Shown piece after piece: positions 8,150 through 16,606 of a stretch of DNA of 64,000 nt (positions are counted from its first letter, which is position 1; each line of letters starts with the position of its first letter). Below the pieces are notes generated by a model that saw nothing but the letters and a program-made list of their open reading frames with translations, was not told the DNA's origin and searched no databases. Source of the stretch: Coriobacteriia bacterium (GTDB taxonomy: Bacteria; Actinomycetota; Coriobacteriia; Coriobacteriales; UBA8131); the NCBI GenBank assembly GCA_009783085.1, contig WRHU01000007.1:1-64000 (forward strand), written 5' to 3'. Position numbers and translations under genes: made by a program.

Positions 8150-8240
8150 AATAAGGAAGTACACAGAACCCTTTGGTTGGGGTGGTACTCCGGTTGTTTT
8201 TTTGTGAATTCGTCCTAGCGTTTCCGCTGGGACGAATTCT
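8150..8240 (+). ncRNA. T-box-like antiterminator/terminator remnant without Stem I
   Basis: After ftsQ the sequence reads AGAACCC, then GGGGTGGTACTCCGG (about 8178-8192), very like the T-box motif GGGTGGTACCGCGG that pairs with an uncharged tRNA end. The TGG of the NCCA-pairing bulge is present. It is followed by a perfect-looking terminator-type hairpin, GAATTCGTCC...GGACGAATTC (8206-8239), in the place and with the GTCC/GGAC core usual for T-box leaders. Only about 45 bases separate it from the ftsQ stop, so no room remains for Stem I with its specifier loop unless that lies inside ftsQ. No aminoacyl-tRNA synthetase or amino-acid gene follows. It is probably a decayed or truncated T-box. 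Confidence 0.5.
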
Positions 8241-8341
8241 CTGTATTAGGCATTTTTGAGCACTTTGCTACCGCACAGCTCCCATTTCTTTCCTTTTGCC
8301 GACCAACAGAGAGATTTTGTAGCTTTTGGCATTTTAGGAGC

Positions 8342-8379
8342 GTATAGTCCACTACACTATTTTCGAGAAGGGACTATAC
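8342..8379. promoter_or_regulatory. Inverted repeat over the ribosome-binding site of the RHH-type gene
   Basis: GTATAGTCC (8342-8350) and GGACTATAC (8371-8379) form perfect 9-bp arms around a 20-base spacer. The distal arm ends 2 bases before the ATG at 8382, and the spacer ends in GAGAAG, the only Shine-Dalgarno candidate. This could be an operator for self-repression by the encoded RHH-type protein or an RNA hairpin hiding the start. Confidence 0.5.
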
Positions 8380-8381
8380 CC

Positions 8382-8576
8382 ATGGCTATGTCAGTTTCTG
8401 CAATTGGATTTGAGCAAGACGAAAAAGAGTGGATACACGCTTTCGCAGATATAAATGGCAAAAGTTTTTCAGCGCAGGTTCGCCAATGGACGCTTGAACG
8501 TCTTGCTGATGAGCTTGATGCCCGCGACCTCTCTGATGAGATTACTTCAACAAGCCCTAACTTCTTGTGCGGGTAG
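8382..8576 (+). CDS. Small ribbon-helix-helix-like protein, RelB/DUF6290 type, no adjacent toxin
   Basis: The 64-residue protein begins MAMSVSAIGFEQDEKEWI and continues with FADINGKSFSAQVRQWTLERL and ADELDARDL. The N-terminal beta-strand followed by two amphipathic helices is the layout of RelB/CopG-type antitoxins. Its expected partner, a RelE/ParE-type toxin, is absent. Downstream it meets the convergent ABC permease gene, overlapping it by 20 bases at the 3' end. A 9-bp inverted repeat covers the start region. Whether this is a solitary antitoxin, a repressor or the remnant of a lost pair cannot be decided. Confidence 0.55.
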   Translation: MAMSVSAIGFEQDEKEWIHAFADINGKSFSAQVRQWTLERLADELDARDLSDEITSTSPNFLCG

Positions 8577-9789
8577 CGGCGGCGTTGCCACCGGCTTCGG
8601 CACTTTGCATTCTCAAACGTCCAATAACGAGCGCAACGGCAAATAACGCCGCCGCAAACAAAAGCATAATTCCCATGTTGGCAAAAATAGGCGCAAGCGA
8701 AGCACTTGAATAGTCGTGCAGATTACCCGCCCTCGTTATCACATCACCATAGTAAAATGATGGAACAAAATATGCGATTTTTGTAACGGTGCTCCCCAAG
8801 AGCTCAATCGCCACAAAAATCCCTCCCAAAAAAGAGAAGAGAAGTCCGACGATATTGCCTACTGCATTCAACATAAGCTCGCTTGTAGTTATCTGTCCAA
8901 CTAAAAACGCAAGTGCAAGTGAAACAACAGCAAGAATCAAAAGGTTTAAGAGAAGTAGCCCAACAACAATAAGACTTGTTCCCACCAAGGAACTTCCAAA
9001 AATTATCAACCCTAAAAGACTTACCACCACAAAAGGAACAAGGGCTGCAACAAAACAAGCCAGAGCAAGCTGTAGGTTTCTTGAAAGATTGCTTACGGGC
9101 GCACCCAAATTGCGTTTGCGAATATCAACACGATTAAAAGCCGAGAGCATAACCCCAACGCACACCATGATAGAAAGAACGATGGTGTATCCCGAAAATG
9201 ACATATAAGAACGCCACTTAAGGGAAGGTGACACCAATTCGCCAAACTGAACAAGTGTTATCGTGCCACTCTTTTTCATATCCTCAAAAGAAAGCACCAC
9301 AATCTCAGCTGGATTTTTTGCAGTATCACTTATGACATAGAGACGCACTGTGTTGAGATACTCGTTGACAAGACCATCTACAAGAACAGCGGCGACAGAG
9401 GCATACCCTGTTGCTGTGTCAATGGTTGGAGGAGAAGTATTTTCACGTGCAGCACGCATGAAGTTCTGCTCAAAGCCCTCAGGGATAATTACAATACTGT
9501 AGACGGTATCTTGGGCAAGTGCATCTTGCATGGCTCGCCGAGAATCCTCGAGCTCTATCAACTCTGCTTGTTCGTCAAGAAAGCTTACTAAGCCGGTGGA
9601 GAGCTCGCTGTTGTCGCGGTCGATGATTCCGATATAAGGGCGCTCAACGGCAAGTTCGCCTTGTTTTGTTTCGTAGTTTCCCACACTTTGAGAAAAGCTA
9701 ACACCCAAAAGGCTAACGGCTAGTACGAAAATTGCAATATAAAAAGGATGTTTAAAAAATATTTTGAGGGCTGCTCTAAAGACTTGCAT
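8557..9789 (-). CDS. ABC-2 type transporter permease (second permease)
   Basis: A 410-residue membrane protein with the ABC-2 layout. One N-terminal span (about 13-35) is followed by a large external domain (about 40-195) containing PYIGIIDRDNSELS and YSIVIIPEGFEQNF, typical of YhgE/NatB-like exporters. At least five spans follow between about 200 and 395. It overlaps the upstream permease gene by 14 bases, so the two are probably co-translated and form a heterodimer served by the ATPase at 11006-11941. The substrate cannot be told; drug, peptide or lipid export is usual for this class. The last 20 bases overlap the convergent RHH-type gene. Confidence 0.85.
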   Translation of the reverse strand: MQVFRAALKIFFKHPFYIAIFVLAVSLLGVSFSQSVGNYETKQGELAVERPYIGIIDRDNSELSTGLVSFLDEQAELIELEDSRRAMQDALAQDTVYSIVIIPEGFEQNFMRAARENTSPPTIDTATGYASVAAVLVDGLVNEYLNTVRLYVISDTAKNPAEIVVLSFEDMKKSGTITLVQFGELVSPSLKWRSYMSFSGYTIVLSIMVCVGVMLSAFNRVDIRKRNLGAPVSNLSRNLQLALACFVAALVPFVVVSLLGLIIFGSSLVGTSLIVVGLLLLNLLILAVVSLALAFLVGQITTSELMLNAVGNIVGLLFSFLGGIFVAIELLGSTVTKIAYFVPSFYYGDVITRAGNLHDYSSASLAPIFANMGIMLLFAAALFAVALVIGRLRMQSAEAGGNAAATRTRS

Positions 9790-10951
9790 AGCGTTGCCTC
9801 CTTACGAACACTACAGTGACGGCAAACAGCACAAGGGCACCCGCAAGTAAAACAAACGTTGTTTGTAAGTAGTGGACGTAACCGTCATAGTAGTACAGAC
9901 TATAAAATAAATCTGTTACCTGCTTTGCAGGATTAAGCATTTGGAGAAGGGGTGCTGTACGAGTCAGATCGTCGGCAAGTTTTTGGCTTGGTGTGCCAAA
10001 AAGACCTGCGAATAGCCCAAAGAGGCAGGCCAGTCCACTCAGTATGCCCCCCTTGGCCATATCCCCAATCTTAGGAATGGAGCCAACACACGCTCCAAGT
10101 GCGGTGGTCATTAAAGAGCAAACCGCAAGTCCTCCGACACAGGCAATTTCACGTGCGAATCCAACATCAAGAACGTAGCGCATATAACAAAAAGTGACGG
10201 TTAGAAAAACAAATGCAAGAAACCAGCTTGCAAGTAAGGTTGCCACAAGGGTTGTTATTCTTTTAGTTGCACCAGCTGCTCGTCGGGCACCAAGTGGCGA
10301 TAAGTTTGCTTGTGTTCTTGCCATGGCAATCACTCCAATGTTCGCCGCCATGATTGTCGCAAAGCCGAGCAACGCATAAAAGTAGCGAACAACCCCTGAA
10401 GTTTTATTTGCTGTAATTGAAACTTCATTGGTGTAGTTGATAGGTGCAGACAGGCTTTCCAAAAAAGAAGGCTTGACAAACACCGAAGGGTCTTTTTGAG
10501 CAATGGCTTCAAGGGTAGTTTGGGTGCGAACAAAATTGTCGAGATAACTTTTGAGAATTGTCTGCTCTATGCTGGCGAGATCAAGCATTTTTGACGGCGT
10601 GAGAGAAAGCTCCGGGTTTCCCTTGTCGTTGATTGCGTAGAAGCCCATAATCGTAGCATCTGCGAGGAGTTGTTGTGCCTCAGATTCATTTTTGGCGATG
10701 TGTAGTTTGAAGAGTTGACCTTCGCCTGAACTCGCAAGCGCTTCAATGCTCTGCGTAAAGACCTCGTTATTGGTATAGTTCTCGTTTTCAACCACGGCGA
10801 TTGGAATAGGCTCAAAATCATAGGAGCCGTCTATATTGCTAAAAGCAATTTGAAAAAGGGTCGCCATGATGAGGGGGAAGCCAAGACCCCACAAAAGGAC
10901 ACTGCTTTCTTGCACAAGCGCCTTAACCGTATATTTGAAAGTGTTCCACAT
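9776..10951 (-). CDS. ABC-2 type transporter permease (first permease)
   Basis: A 391-residue homologue of the following permease. It has one N-terminal span, an external domain with IPIAVVENENYTNNEVFTQS, and five or six spans in the C-terminal half. FATIMAANIGVIAMAR and ARRAAGATKRITTLVATLL mark the first C-terminal core segments of ABC-2 permeases. The gap to the ATPase gene is 54 bases. All three genes run as one operon divergent from a histidine kinase/response regulator pair, a common arrangement in which the two-component system switches on the exporter. Confidence 0.85.
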   Translation of the reverse strand: MWNTFKYTVKALVQESSVLLWGLGFPLIMATLFQIAFSNIDGSYDFEPIPIAVVENENYTNNEVFTQSIEALASSGEGQLFKLHIAKNESEAQQLLADATIMGFYAINDKGNPELSLTPSKMLDLASIEQTILKSYLDNFVRTQTTLEAIAQKDPSVFVKPSFLESLSAPINYTNEVSITANKTSGVVRYFYALLGFATIMAANIGVIAMARTQANLSPLGARRAAGATKRITTLVATLLASWFLAFVFLTVTFCYMRYVLDVGFAREIACVGGLAVCSLMTTALGACVGSIPKIGDMAKGGILSGLACLFGLFAGLFGTPSQKLADDLTRTAPLLQMLNPAKQVTDLFYSLYYYDGYVHYLQTTFVLLAGALVLFAVTVVFVRRQRYASL

Positions 10952-11005
10952 GGTTTTCTCGTTTCCTCGATTCTTGAAGTCCTCGTAAAAATCCTCGTTA
11001 AAATC

Positions 11006-11941
11006 CTAGTCGCGTAACTCGGTGCCGGTGAGTTCAAGGAATACGTCATTGAGGGTAGGAGGCTCAGAATACACCCGTCCAAATGTCAGACCCTCTTGCT
11101 GCAAAGTCTGCAAAACCGTGCTGAGGTTTTGAGCGCCGCTGGTACAGAAAACCTCCAGCGTTTTGCCATCGTAGCTTGCCTTTTGCGTACAGTTAAGAGC
11201 TTTGATGGATTCGAGCGCCTTATCGGGAAGGTCTATTACTTCAACTTGGATTTTCTCGCCGGTACCAATCATGGCTTTGAGTTCGTTGTTGGTGCCACAA
11301 GCAAGCACCTGCCCATGATCCATAATCATAATACGCGTGCAAATCTCCTCGACTTCCTCCATATAATGGCTGGTATAAACTACCGTTGAGCCATTGCGAT
11401 TGAGGCTGCGTATGCCCTCTAAAATGGCATTGCGACTTTGTGGATCAACGGCAACAGTAGGCTCATCGAGAAAAATCAACTCGGGTTTATGCACAATGCC
11501 GCAGGCTATATTCAAGCGTCTGATAAGCCCGCCAGAAAGTTTGCGGGGGCGAAACTTGACGTATTCTTCAAGCCCCACAAACTCAATAGCTTCTTTGACA
11601 AGCCGTGCGCGCTTTTTATTGTCCTTTACGTAGAGCGCACAAAAATAGTCGATGTTTTCCGCCACGGTCAGCTCCTCAAAAACGGCTATATTTTGCGGAA
11701 CAATGCCAATGCGTTTTTTAAGGTCGTAACGGGTGGGCTCCATGTCTTGACCAAAAAGCTTAATGGTTCCCTTGTCATAGGTGAGCAGCTGCAGCATGCA
11801 GTTGATGGCGGTAGTTTTGCCGCTACCGTTAGGGCCAAGCAGCCCAAAAATCTCTCCCTCTTTTATGTCAAGGTTAAAGTGGTCAAGCGCCAGCACTTCT
11901 TTGTAGCGCTTGACGAGATTTTCTACCTGTACCATAGTCAT
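11006..11941 (-). CDS. ABC transporter ATP-binding protein (exporter type)
   Basis: The 311-residue nucleotide-binding subunit has Walker A GPNGSGKTT (about 38-46), Q-loop VPQNIAVFEELTV, signature motif LSGGLIRRLNIA, Walker B PELIFLDEPT and the switch histidine in VYTSHYMEE. A C-terminal extension of about 80 residues matches the DrrA/NatA class. The ATG at 11941 has AAGGAG five bases upstream. It probably energises the two ABC-2 permeases encoded just downstream. The signature reads LSGGLIRR instead of the usual LSGGMKRR, a conservative change. Confidence 0.9.
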   Translation of the reverse strand: MTMVQVENLVKRYKEVLALDHFNLDIKEGEIFGLLGPNGSGKTTAINCMLQLLTYDKGTIKLFGQDMEPTRYDLKKRIGIVPQNIAVFEELTVAENIDYFCALYVKDNKKRARLVKEAIEFVGLEEYVKFRPRKLSGGLIRRLNIACGIVHKPELIFLDEPTVAVDPQSRNAILEGIRSLNRNGSTVVYTSHYMEEVEEICTRIMIMDHGQVLACGTNNELKAMIGTGEKIQVEVIDLPDKALESIKALNCTQKASYDGKTLEVFCTSGAQNLSTVLQTLQQEGLTFGRVYSEPPTLNDVFLELTGTELRD

Positions 11942-12053
11942 AGCTGCTCCTTACGTGCAAGATGTTTTTTGACAGTGGTTTTATTGTGATAATTTTGCAC
12001 CAAATGATTGAGCGCTGCCAGTGCTTGCTGTCATGAGTTTTGAGGTCCAAAAG

Positions 12054-12065
12054 TGACAAATGTCA
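12054..12065. promoter_or_regulatory. Palindrome in the divergent ABC/two-component intergenic region
   Basis: TGACA-AA-TGTCA is a dyad with 5-bp arms, about 65 bases before the kinase start and about 115 bases before the ABC operon start. It could be the binding site of the NarL-type regulator encoded next door, but NarL sites vary and no second copy was seen. The remaining intergenic DNA (11942-12129) also holds a short CGTGC/GCACG hairpin (12086-12100). Confidence 0.35.
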
Positions 12066-12129
12066 TGGCTTTTTTTGTTATCGTGCGTGCTTGAGGCACG
12101 AGCGGTGTAAAGTGGGATACAATGAGCAT

Positions 12130-13212
12130 ATGGAGCGTTTGATTGACAAAAGCATCATTCTTTTGGTGTGTCTTGCGGCGTTGTTTTTAGTGCCGCAAAC
12201 AACCGTGTTTATTGTTGCTCTGCTTTTGGCGCTCATTGTAAGCTCACTGCAAGAAATCAATTATGTGCCACCAGCGCTCAAACTAGCTGGGCTCTGCGTT
12301 TACCTTGCTCTTGTCGTGGTGTTTCCGGTCTTTGCCGTTTTTGTCCCCTTGCTTGCCTATGACTGCTTGCGTGCAAAAAATTGGGTACTCAAGTTGTGCT
12401 GGGTACTACCGCTGCTCGCAGCTCTGCGGGAGTTTGATTTTACCGTACTGCTCTTTTTGGCAGTGGCCTGTTTAATCTCTGGTGTTTTATTTTGGAGAAC
12501 AGCTCAGGCACAAAGAGAACGCCTTGACTATACTGCGCTCAGAGATGAACTGCGAGAAACCTCGCTTGCTCTGGAGCAAAATAATCGTGATTTACAAGAG
12601 AAACAAGATGTTGAAGTGCAGCTCGCTACGCTTGCCGAGCGAGGTCGCATTGCCCGTGAGATTCACGACAATGTAGGGCATTTGCTCACACGCTCAATGC
12701 TACAAATTGAGGCAGCGCAGGTGGTTCACGCAGACGAAACTGTGTTTAAGGAGGAGCTGGAGCGCATTGCTACCACGGTGCACGAGGCTTTTGACACGGT
12801 GCGGGCAAGTGTTCACAATTTGCATGAAGACTCTTTCGACCTCTATACGCAGCTGTATGCAATAGCGCAAGATGCCCTCTTAAGCGTTGATCTTGAGTAT
12901 CAGGTTACAGAAATTCCCGACACGGTTGCCCACGGGTTTGCTGCCATTGTGCGTGAGGCGGTTGCTAATGCGGCAAAGCACAGCAATGCTTCTTTGGTGC
13001 GGGTTTCTGTTACGGAATACCCCGCTTTTTGGCAACTTGTTGTGCATGATAACGGCAGCAAAAACCCCTTAAAAAAGGGCGTGAGTCAAGAAGGCAACGG
13101 CATGGGGCTGGCAAGCATGGAGGAACGTGTTCGCAGCCTCAAAGGTGTTTTTAGAACCGACTATGACAAAGGCTTCAGAGTTTTTGTTTCGATACCAAAG
13201 GAGCGCACATGA
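12130..13212 (+). CDS. Sensor histidine kinase, NarL/DesK type (HisKA_3)
   Basis: A membrane kinase with about five hydrophobic segments in residues 8-135 and no recognisable external domain, so it probably senses within or near the membrane. A coiled stretch follows (about 140-170). The dimerisation box is GRIAREIHDNVGHLLTRS, with the phospho-acceptor His at about 178. The ATPase domain has VREAVANAAKHS (N box), VVHDNG and GNGMGLASMEERV. ATG 12130 was chosen because the protein begins MERLIDKSII and goes straight into the first span; the ribosome-binding site is weak. It overlaps its regulator gene by 4 bases (ATGA). Confidence 0.88.
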   Translation: MERLIDKSIILLVCLAALFLVPQTTVFIVALLLALIVSSLQEINYVPPALKLAGLCVYLALVVVFPVFAVFVPLLAYDCLRAKNWVLKLCWVLPLLAALREFDFTVLLFLAVACLISGVLFWRTAQAQRERLDYTALRDELRETSLALEQNNRDLQEKQDVEVQLATLAERGRIAREIHDNVGHLLTRSMLQIEAAQVVHADETVFKEELERIATTVHEAFDTVRASVHNLHEDSFDLYTQLYAIAQDALLSVDLEYQVTEIPDTVAHGFAAIVREAVANAAKHSNASLVRVSVTEYPAFWQLVVHDNGSKNPLKKGVSQEGNGMGLASMEERVRSLKGVFRTDYDKGFRVFVSIPKERT

Positions 13213-13910
13213 AAGAGTCAACCTTGCATGAAAAAACGGCAGTAGCGCAGAAAATCCGCGTGTTGATTGTGGACGACGATCCCATTGTCTGCGCTTCTCT
13301 TGCTACCATTCTTACTGCGCAGGCAGACCTTGAGGTGTGTGCTGAGGGCAAAAACGGCAACGAGGCGCAGCTGCTTTTTGACGAGCATAAGCCTGATGTT
13401 TTGCTCATGGATATTCAGATGCCCGAGTGTACCGGACTGGAGGCTGCAAAGCTTATTTTGGACAAGCACCCACAGGCACGCATTGTGTTTCTTACCACTT
13501 TTTCTGACGATGAATATATTGTTGCGGCCTTGCGCCTGGGAGCGTGTGGGTATCTTATTAAGCAAGAGGTTGCAAATATTGCTCCAGCCTTGCGCTCCGT
13601 TATGGCGGGGCAGATGGTGTTAGGCACAGAGGTTGTTGGCAAGGTGGGAAGCTTGTTTGAAAAAGAAACCGCCACCAGCTCTGTAAAGGTCAAAGAGGCG
13701 GCTGCTGTTACCGCTCCGCTTGATAAGCTCACCGAGCGAGAACTTGAAATCATCCAGCGCATTGCCCAGGGTCTTGACAACAAAGAAATTGCTGAACATA
13801 TTTACATAAGCGAGGGTACTCTGCGCAATCACGTAAGTGTTATCCTGCAAAAGCTTCAGCTCAAAAACCGCACGCAGATTGCCGTGTATTATTACCAATC
13901 TTTAGGCTAG
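13209..13910 (+). CDS. Response regulator, NarL/FixJ family
   Basis: A 233-residue two-domain regulator. The receiver shows VLIVDDDP, the phosphorylated aspartate in VLLMDIQMPE (about 66) and the Thr/Lys pair in FLTTFSDDE and YLIKQ. The C-terminal GerE-type helix-turn-helix is LTERELEIIQRIAQGLDNKEIA followed by SEGTLRNHVSVILQKL. It is translationally coupled to the kinase. It probably controls the divergent ABC exporter and possibly its own operon. Its last 9 bases overlap the convergent phnPP gene. Confidence 0.92.
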   Translation: MKESTLHEKTAVAQKIRVLIVDDDPIVCASLATILTAQADLEVCAEGKNGNEAQLLFDEHKPDVLLMDIQMPECTGLEAAKLILDKHPQARIVFLTTFSDDEYIVAALRLGACGYLIKQEVANIAPALRSVMAGQMVLGTEVVGKVGSLFEKETATSSVKVKEAAAVTAPLDKLTERELEIIQRIAQGLDNKEIAEHIYISEGTLRNHVSVILQKLQLKNRTQIAVYYYQSLG

Positions 13911-14732
13911 AGGCAGTATTTTTGCTACGCCGCTTTCATCAGAAAGAAAGTCCCCAATGCCATATTCTTGGGGTTCGTAAATCCCGTGATAGTCGCTGCC
14001 GCCCGTAAGAAACAGTCCATATCGTTGTGCATAATCTCGCACTATCTCACGGTCTTTTTCGCTGTGAGAATGATGATTAAGCTCAAGCCCATCGAGCCCA
14101 CAAGCCACAAGCTCAGGTATGAGCCAAAAGTTTTGTTGTTGCCCAGGGTGAGCCAGCACGGCAAGACCCCCTGCTTTTTTTATGGTTTGTATCGCCTCAA
14201 AAACATCAAGGTGTTCAATGTCAAAAGCACAAGGGCCGCCGTTCTTAAAAGTTTGATAGTAGAAATCTCCAAACATATCGGGTGCCTGACCCGTTGTTAC
14301 CAGCCAGTCCATAATGTGTTGTTTGTAAAGGTACTTTTTGTCTGCGCGGGGTAGCTGATCTTTGTCAATTTTATAGCCCAGCTTGCGCAAGACCTCAACC
14401 TGTTTTTCTGAGTTCTTATTGCGTGCCTCGAGAAGAGCTTGGGTAAACTCGGTAATGACCTCTGGTTTTTGAATACCATAGCCCAGTATATGTGTTCGTG
14501 TACGAGTGTTTTTGTGAATAGCCGAAAGCTCAACACCACAGATAATTTTCATGCCTTCCAACTCGGCTCCCAGCCTTGCCTCTAACTCAGAAACGTGCGC
14601 TTGATGTGCGAGGGTATCATGATCGGTTATTGCTATGGCATCAAGACCGCATTGCTTTGCTGTCTCGACGATTTGCTCAATGGTGTCGCTGCCATCTGAG
14701 ATAGTTGAGTGAATATGCAAGTCAACCTTCAT
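13902..14732 (-). CDS. phnPP: PHP-domain phosphodiesterase, probable cyclic phosphate dihydrolase of the C-P lyase pathway
   Basis: The PHP metal-binding motifs are clear: VDLHIHSTISDGS at residues 3-15, ITDHDT (about 35-40), GVELSA, GYGIQ, LAHPGQ, LELNHHSHS and GGSDYHG. It is the last gene of the phosphonate operon, with its start overlapping the end of phnL by 4 bases. Established knowledge: a PHP protein encoded in C-P lyase clusters of Eggerthella lenta and Clostridioides difficile, named PhnPP, hydrolyses 5-phosphoribose 1,2-cyclic phosphate to ribose 5-phosphate and phosphate. It replaces the metallo-beta-lactamase-fold PhnP plus PhnN. No phnP or phnN is present here, which fits. The function is inferred from context and fold. 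Confidence 0.82.
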   Translation of the reverse strand: MKVDLHIHSTISDGSDTIEQIVETAKQCGLDAIAITDHDTLAHQAHVSELEARLGAELEGMKIICGVELSAIHKNTRTRTHILGYGIQKPEVITEFTQALLEARNKNSEKQVEVLRKLGYKIDKDQLPRADKKYLYKQHIMDWLVTTGQAPDMFGDFYYQTFKNGGPCAFDIEHLDVFEAIQTIKKAGGLAVLAHPGQQQNFWLIPELVACGLDGLELNHHSHSEKDREIVRDYAQRYGLFLTGGSDYHGIYEPQEYGIGDFLSDESGVAKILPLA

Positions 14733-15424
14733 GATACAAGAGTCCCATCAGAAATATTAAATACTTTGTCGCACACGTCTTCCATGAACTCAATGTCGTG
14801 GAATATGCCAATCATGCTGGTGTCTGCTCCTTTAAGCTCCAACAGTATATCTCGTACAAGAATTTTTGTTTTATTATCGAGTGAGGCGGTGGGCTCATCT
14901 AACATAAGCAACCGTGGTTTTTTTACCATTGCATGAGCGAGATTAAGCCTGAGGCGCTCGCCACCAGAGAAGGTAACGGGGTATATATCCCAAAGCGTTT
15001 CTGGCAACTTAAAATAGGAGAGCATTTCTTTTGCATCTGCCTCTGCTTGTTTGGTGGTGCAGTCCATGTCAATCAAAGCGCTCATTACGTGTTCTTTTGC
15101 CGTTGTTCTGGGCATGACATTCAAGAATTGAGAAACATAGCCAATTTCAAAGCGACGCAAATATAAAATCTCACGCTCTGTTGCGGTGGACAAATTGACT
15201 TTTCCCAATGCTTCGCTGTCATACCAGAGCTCTCCTTGGCTCGGCAGGTAACTCCGGTTAATACATTTGAGAATAGTTGACTTTCCTGCGCCCGAAGCCC
15301 CAACAATACCAATAAACTCGCCCTTGTTAAGCGTCATAGAAACGTCGTGGCATGACCGTATTTCAAGACCCGGATAGTGCAGATAAAAGCTTTTTGATAG
15401 ATTTTCAATACGCAGTATCTCCAC
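14729..15424 (-). CDS. phnL: C-P lyase accessory ABC-type ATPase PhnL
   Basis: 231 residues: Walker A GASGAGKST, signature SGGERLRLNLAHAMVKKP, Walker B LLMLDEPTASLD. PhnL-like features are the opening MEILRIENLSKSFYLHYPG and the FEIGYVSQFLNVMPR loop. PhnL is not a transporter subunit. It associates with the PhnGHIJ core together with PhnK and is needed to form the nucleotide-linked phosphonate intermediate. It overlaps phnPP by 4 bases and is 2 bases from phnM. Confidence 0.9.
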   Translation of the reverse strand: MEILRIENLSKSFYLHYPGLEIRSCHDVSMTLNKGEFIGIVGASGAGKSTILKCINRSYLPSQGELWYDSEALGKVNLSTATEREILYLRRFEIGYVSQFLNVMPRTTAKEHVMSALIDMDCTTKQAEADAKEMLSYFKLPETLWDIYPVTFSGGERLRLNLAHAMVKKPRLLMLDEPTASLDNKTKILVRDILLELKGADTSMIGIFHDIEFMEDVCDKVFNISDGTLVS

Positions 15425-15426
15425 AA

Positions 15427-16596
15427 CTACCTCCGATACTCAACACGATACGTTGTGTGCCCGTCCACAAATACGTGGGTAATAACGGGGTAACTGTCAA
15501 GCACGTCCACAACAAGCAAATCGGCTTTTTTGTTAGGTTCAATAGAGCCGTAGTCAGCGTCTTTTTTCATAGCCTTGGCAGGGTTAAGGGTTGCCCGGTT
15601 TACCATCTGCTCAAGCGGAACATCATGCTTGGTGTTCATGTAAAAAATACTGTGCAAAATGGCTGCTGGGTAATAGTCAGAACAAATTATGTCGGCGCAA
15701 CCCTCCAAGATAGCCTCTGCCGCCGATAAGTTGCCCGAGTGCGAACTGCCACGCAAAATGTTTGCTGCGCCCACAACCGTAGAAAAACCGTGTTTGTTTG
15801 CGTTTTTTGCGACCTCTAAGGTAATGGGAAACTCGCTTACGTCAACGCCAATGTCTTTGTTGAGCGCAAGCTTTTCATTGGTGTCATCGTCATGCGAGGC
15901 AACGGCAATTCCCTTGGCATGAGCAAGCTCAGCTAGCTCCTTGAGCTGCTCAAAAGACAAGGTATCTTTGTTTTTGTGGTAGTCCAAAAGACCATCAAAA
16001 CCAAGTGTTTCTATTTCTTTTCCCTGATACTTGGTAATAGTATCGTGATAAATAGCAAGGTTGGAGTATTGTCCCTGCCCGGGCGTATGGTCCATAAATG
16101 AAATTAGATGAGCCTTTTCTTGTTCTATCATGTCGCGCACGTTGTCAAAAGCCTCAAGATTATCAAGCTCTACTCGTAAGTGAAGCCGATGATGAATAAG
16201 ATGGTTGCGCAAGTGGATATTGGCAATCAAGTCGGCTATTCTTTGAATACTTTCTTTGGTTCTCAGCAAGCAACGGCCAAAAGTTTCGTCTTTGAACAAA
16301 GAGAGCGAGTGATACATAGTTGTTATGCCCGCACTAAGCAAATCACGCTCGCAAATCTTGAGCGCAAATTCAAAATCCATCTGAGAAGTGGGGCGGGGCT
16401 GTATGTATTGCTCGATTTTATCCGAATGAACATCTATGAATCCTGGCATAATGTAGCGCCCGTGAGCATCTACAACACGCTCGGCATCATTGGTGGTGTT
16501 GGCAAAGCCAGCAATTCTATCTCCGTCTATAAGAAGCACCTTGTCCTCGACAATTTGCGTGGGTGTTACAATTCTTCCATTTTTAATAGCTATCAC
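15427..16596 (-). CDS. phnM: Alpha-D-ribose 1-methylphosphonate 5-triphosphate diphosphatase PhnM
   Basis: An amidohydrolase of 389 residues that removes pyrophosphate from the ribose-triphosphate phosphonate before C-P cleavage. It shows the start IKNGRIVTPTQIVEDKVLLI, the metal-site motif MPGFIDVHSDKIEQ, SFMDHTPGQGQ, ASHDDDT and a C-terminal KKADLLVVD. The GTG start at 16596 has AGGAGG with ideal spacing, and the product then matches PhnM N-termini. Longer in-frame starts upstream are not needed. It lies 10 bases after phnK. Confidence 0.93.
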   Translation of the reverse strand: MIAIKNGRIVTPTQIVEDKVLLIDGDRIAGFANTTNDAERVVDAHGRYIMPGFIDVHSDKIEQYIQPRPTSQMDFEFALKICERDLLSAGITTMYHSLSLFKDETFGRCLLRTKESIQRIADLIANIHLRNHLIHHRLHLRVELDNLEAFDNVRDMIEQEKAHLISFMDHTPGQGQYSNLAIYHDTITKYQGKEIETLGFDGLLDYHKNKDTLSFEQLKELAELAHAKGIAVASHDDDTNEKLALNKDIGVDVSEFPITLEVAKNANKHGFSTVVGAANILRGSSHSGNLSAAEAILEGCADIICSDYYPAAILHSIFYMNTKHDVPLEQMVNRATLNPAKAMKKDADYGSIEPNKKADLLVVDVLDSYPVITHVFVDGHTTYRVEYRR

Positions 16597-16606
16597 AGTT
16601 TTCCTC

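Noticed and set aside
12040-12129. A longer start for the histidine kinase
   Set aside because: The added 30 residues are Cys/Arg-rich, unlike sensor kinases, and the membrane span begins right after the ATG at 12130.
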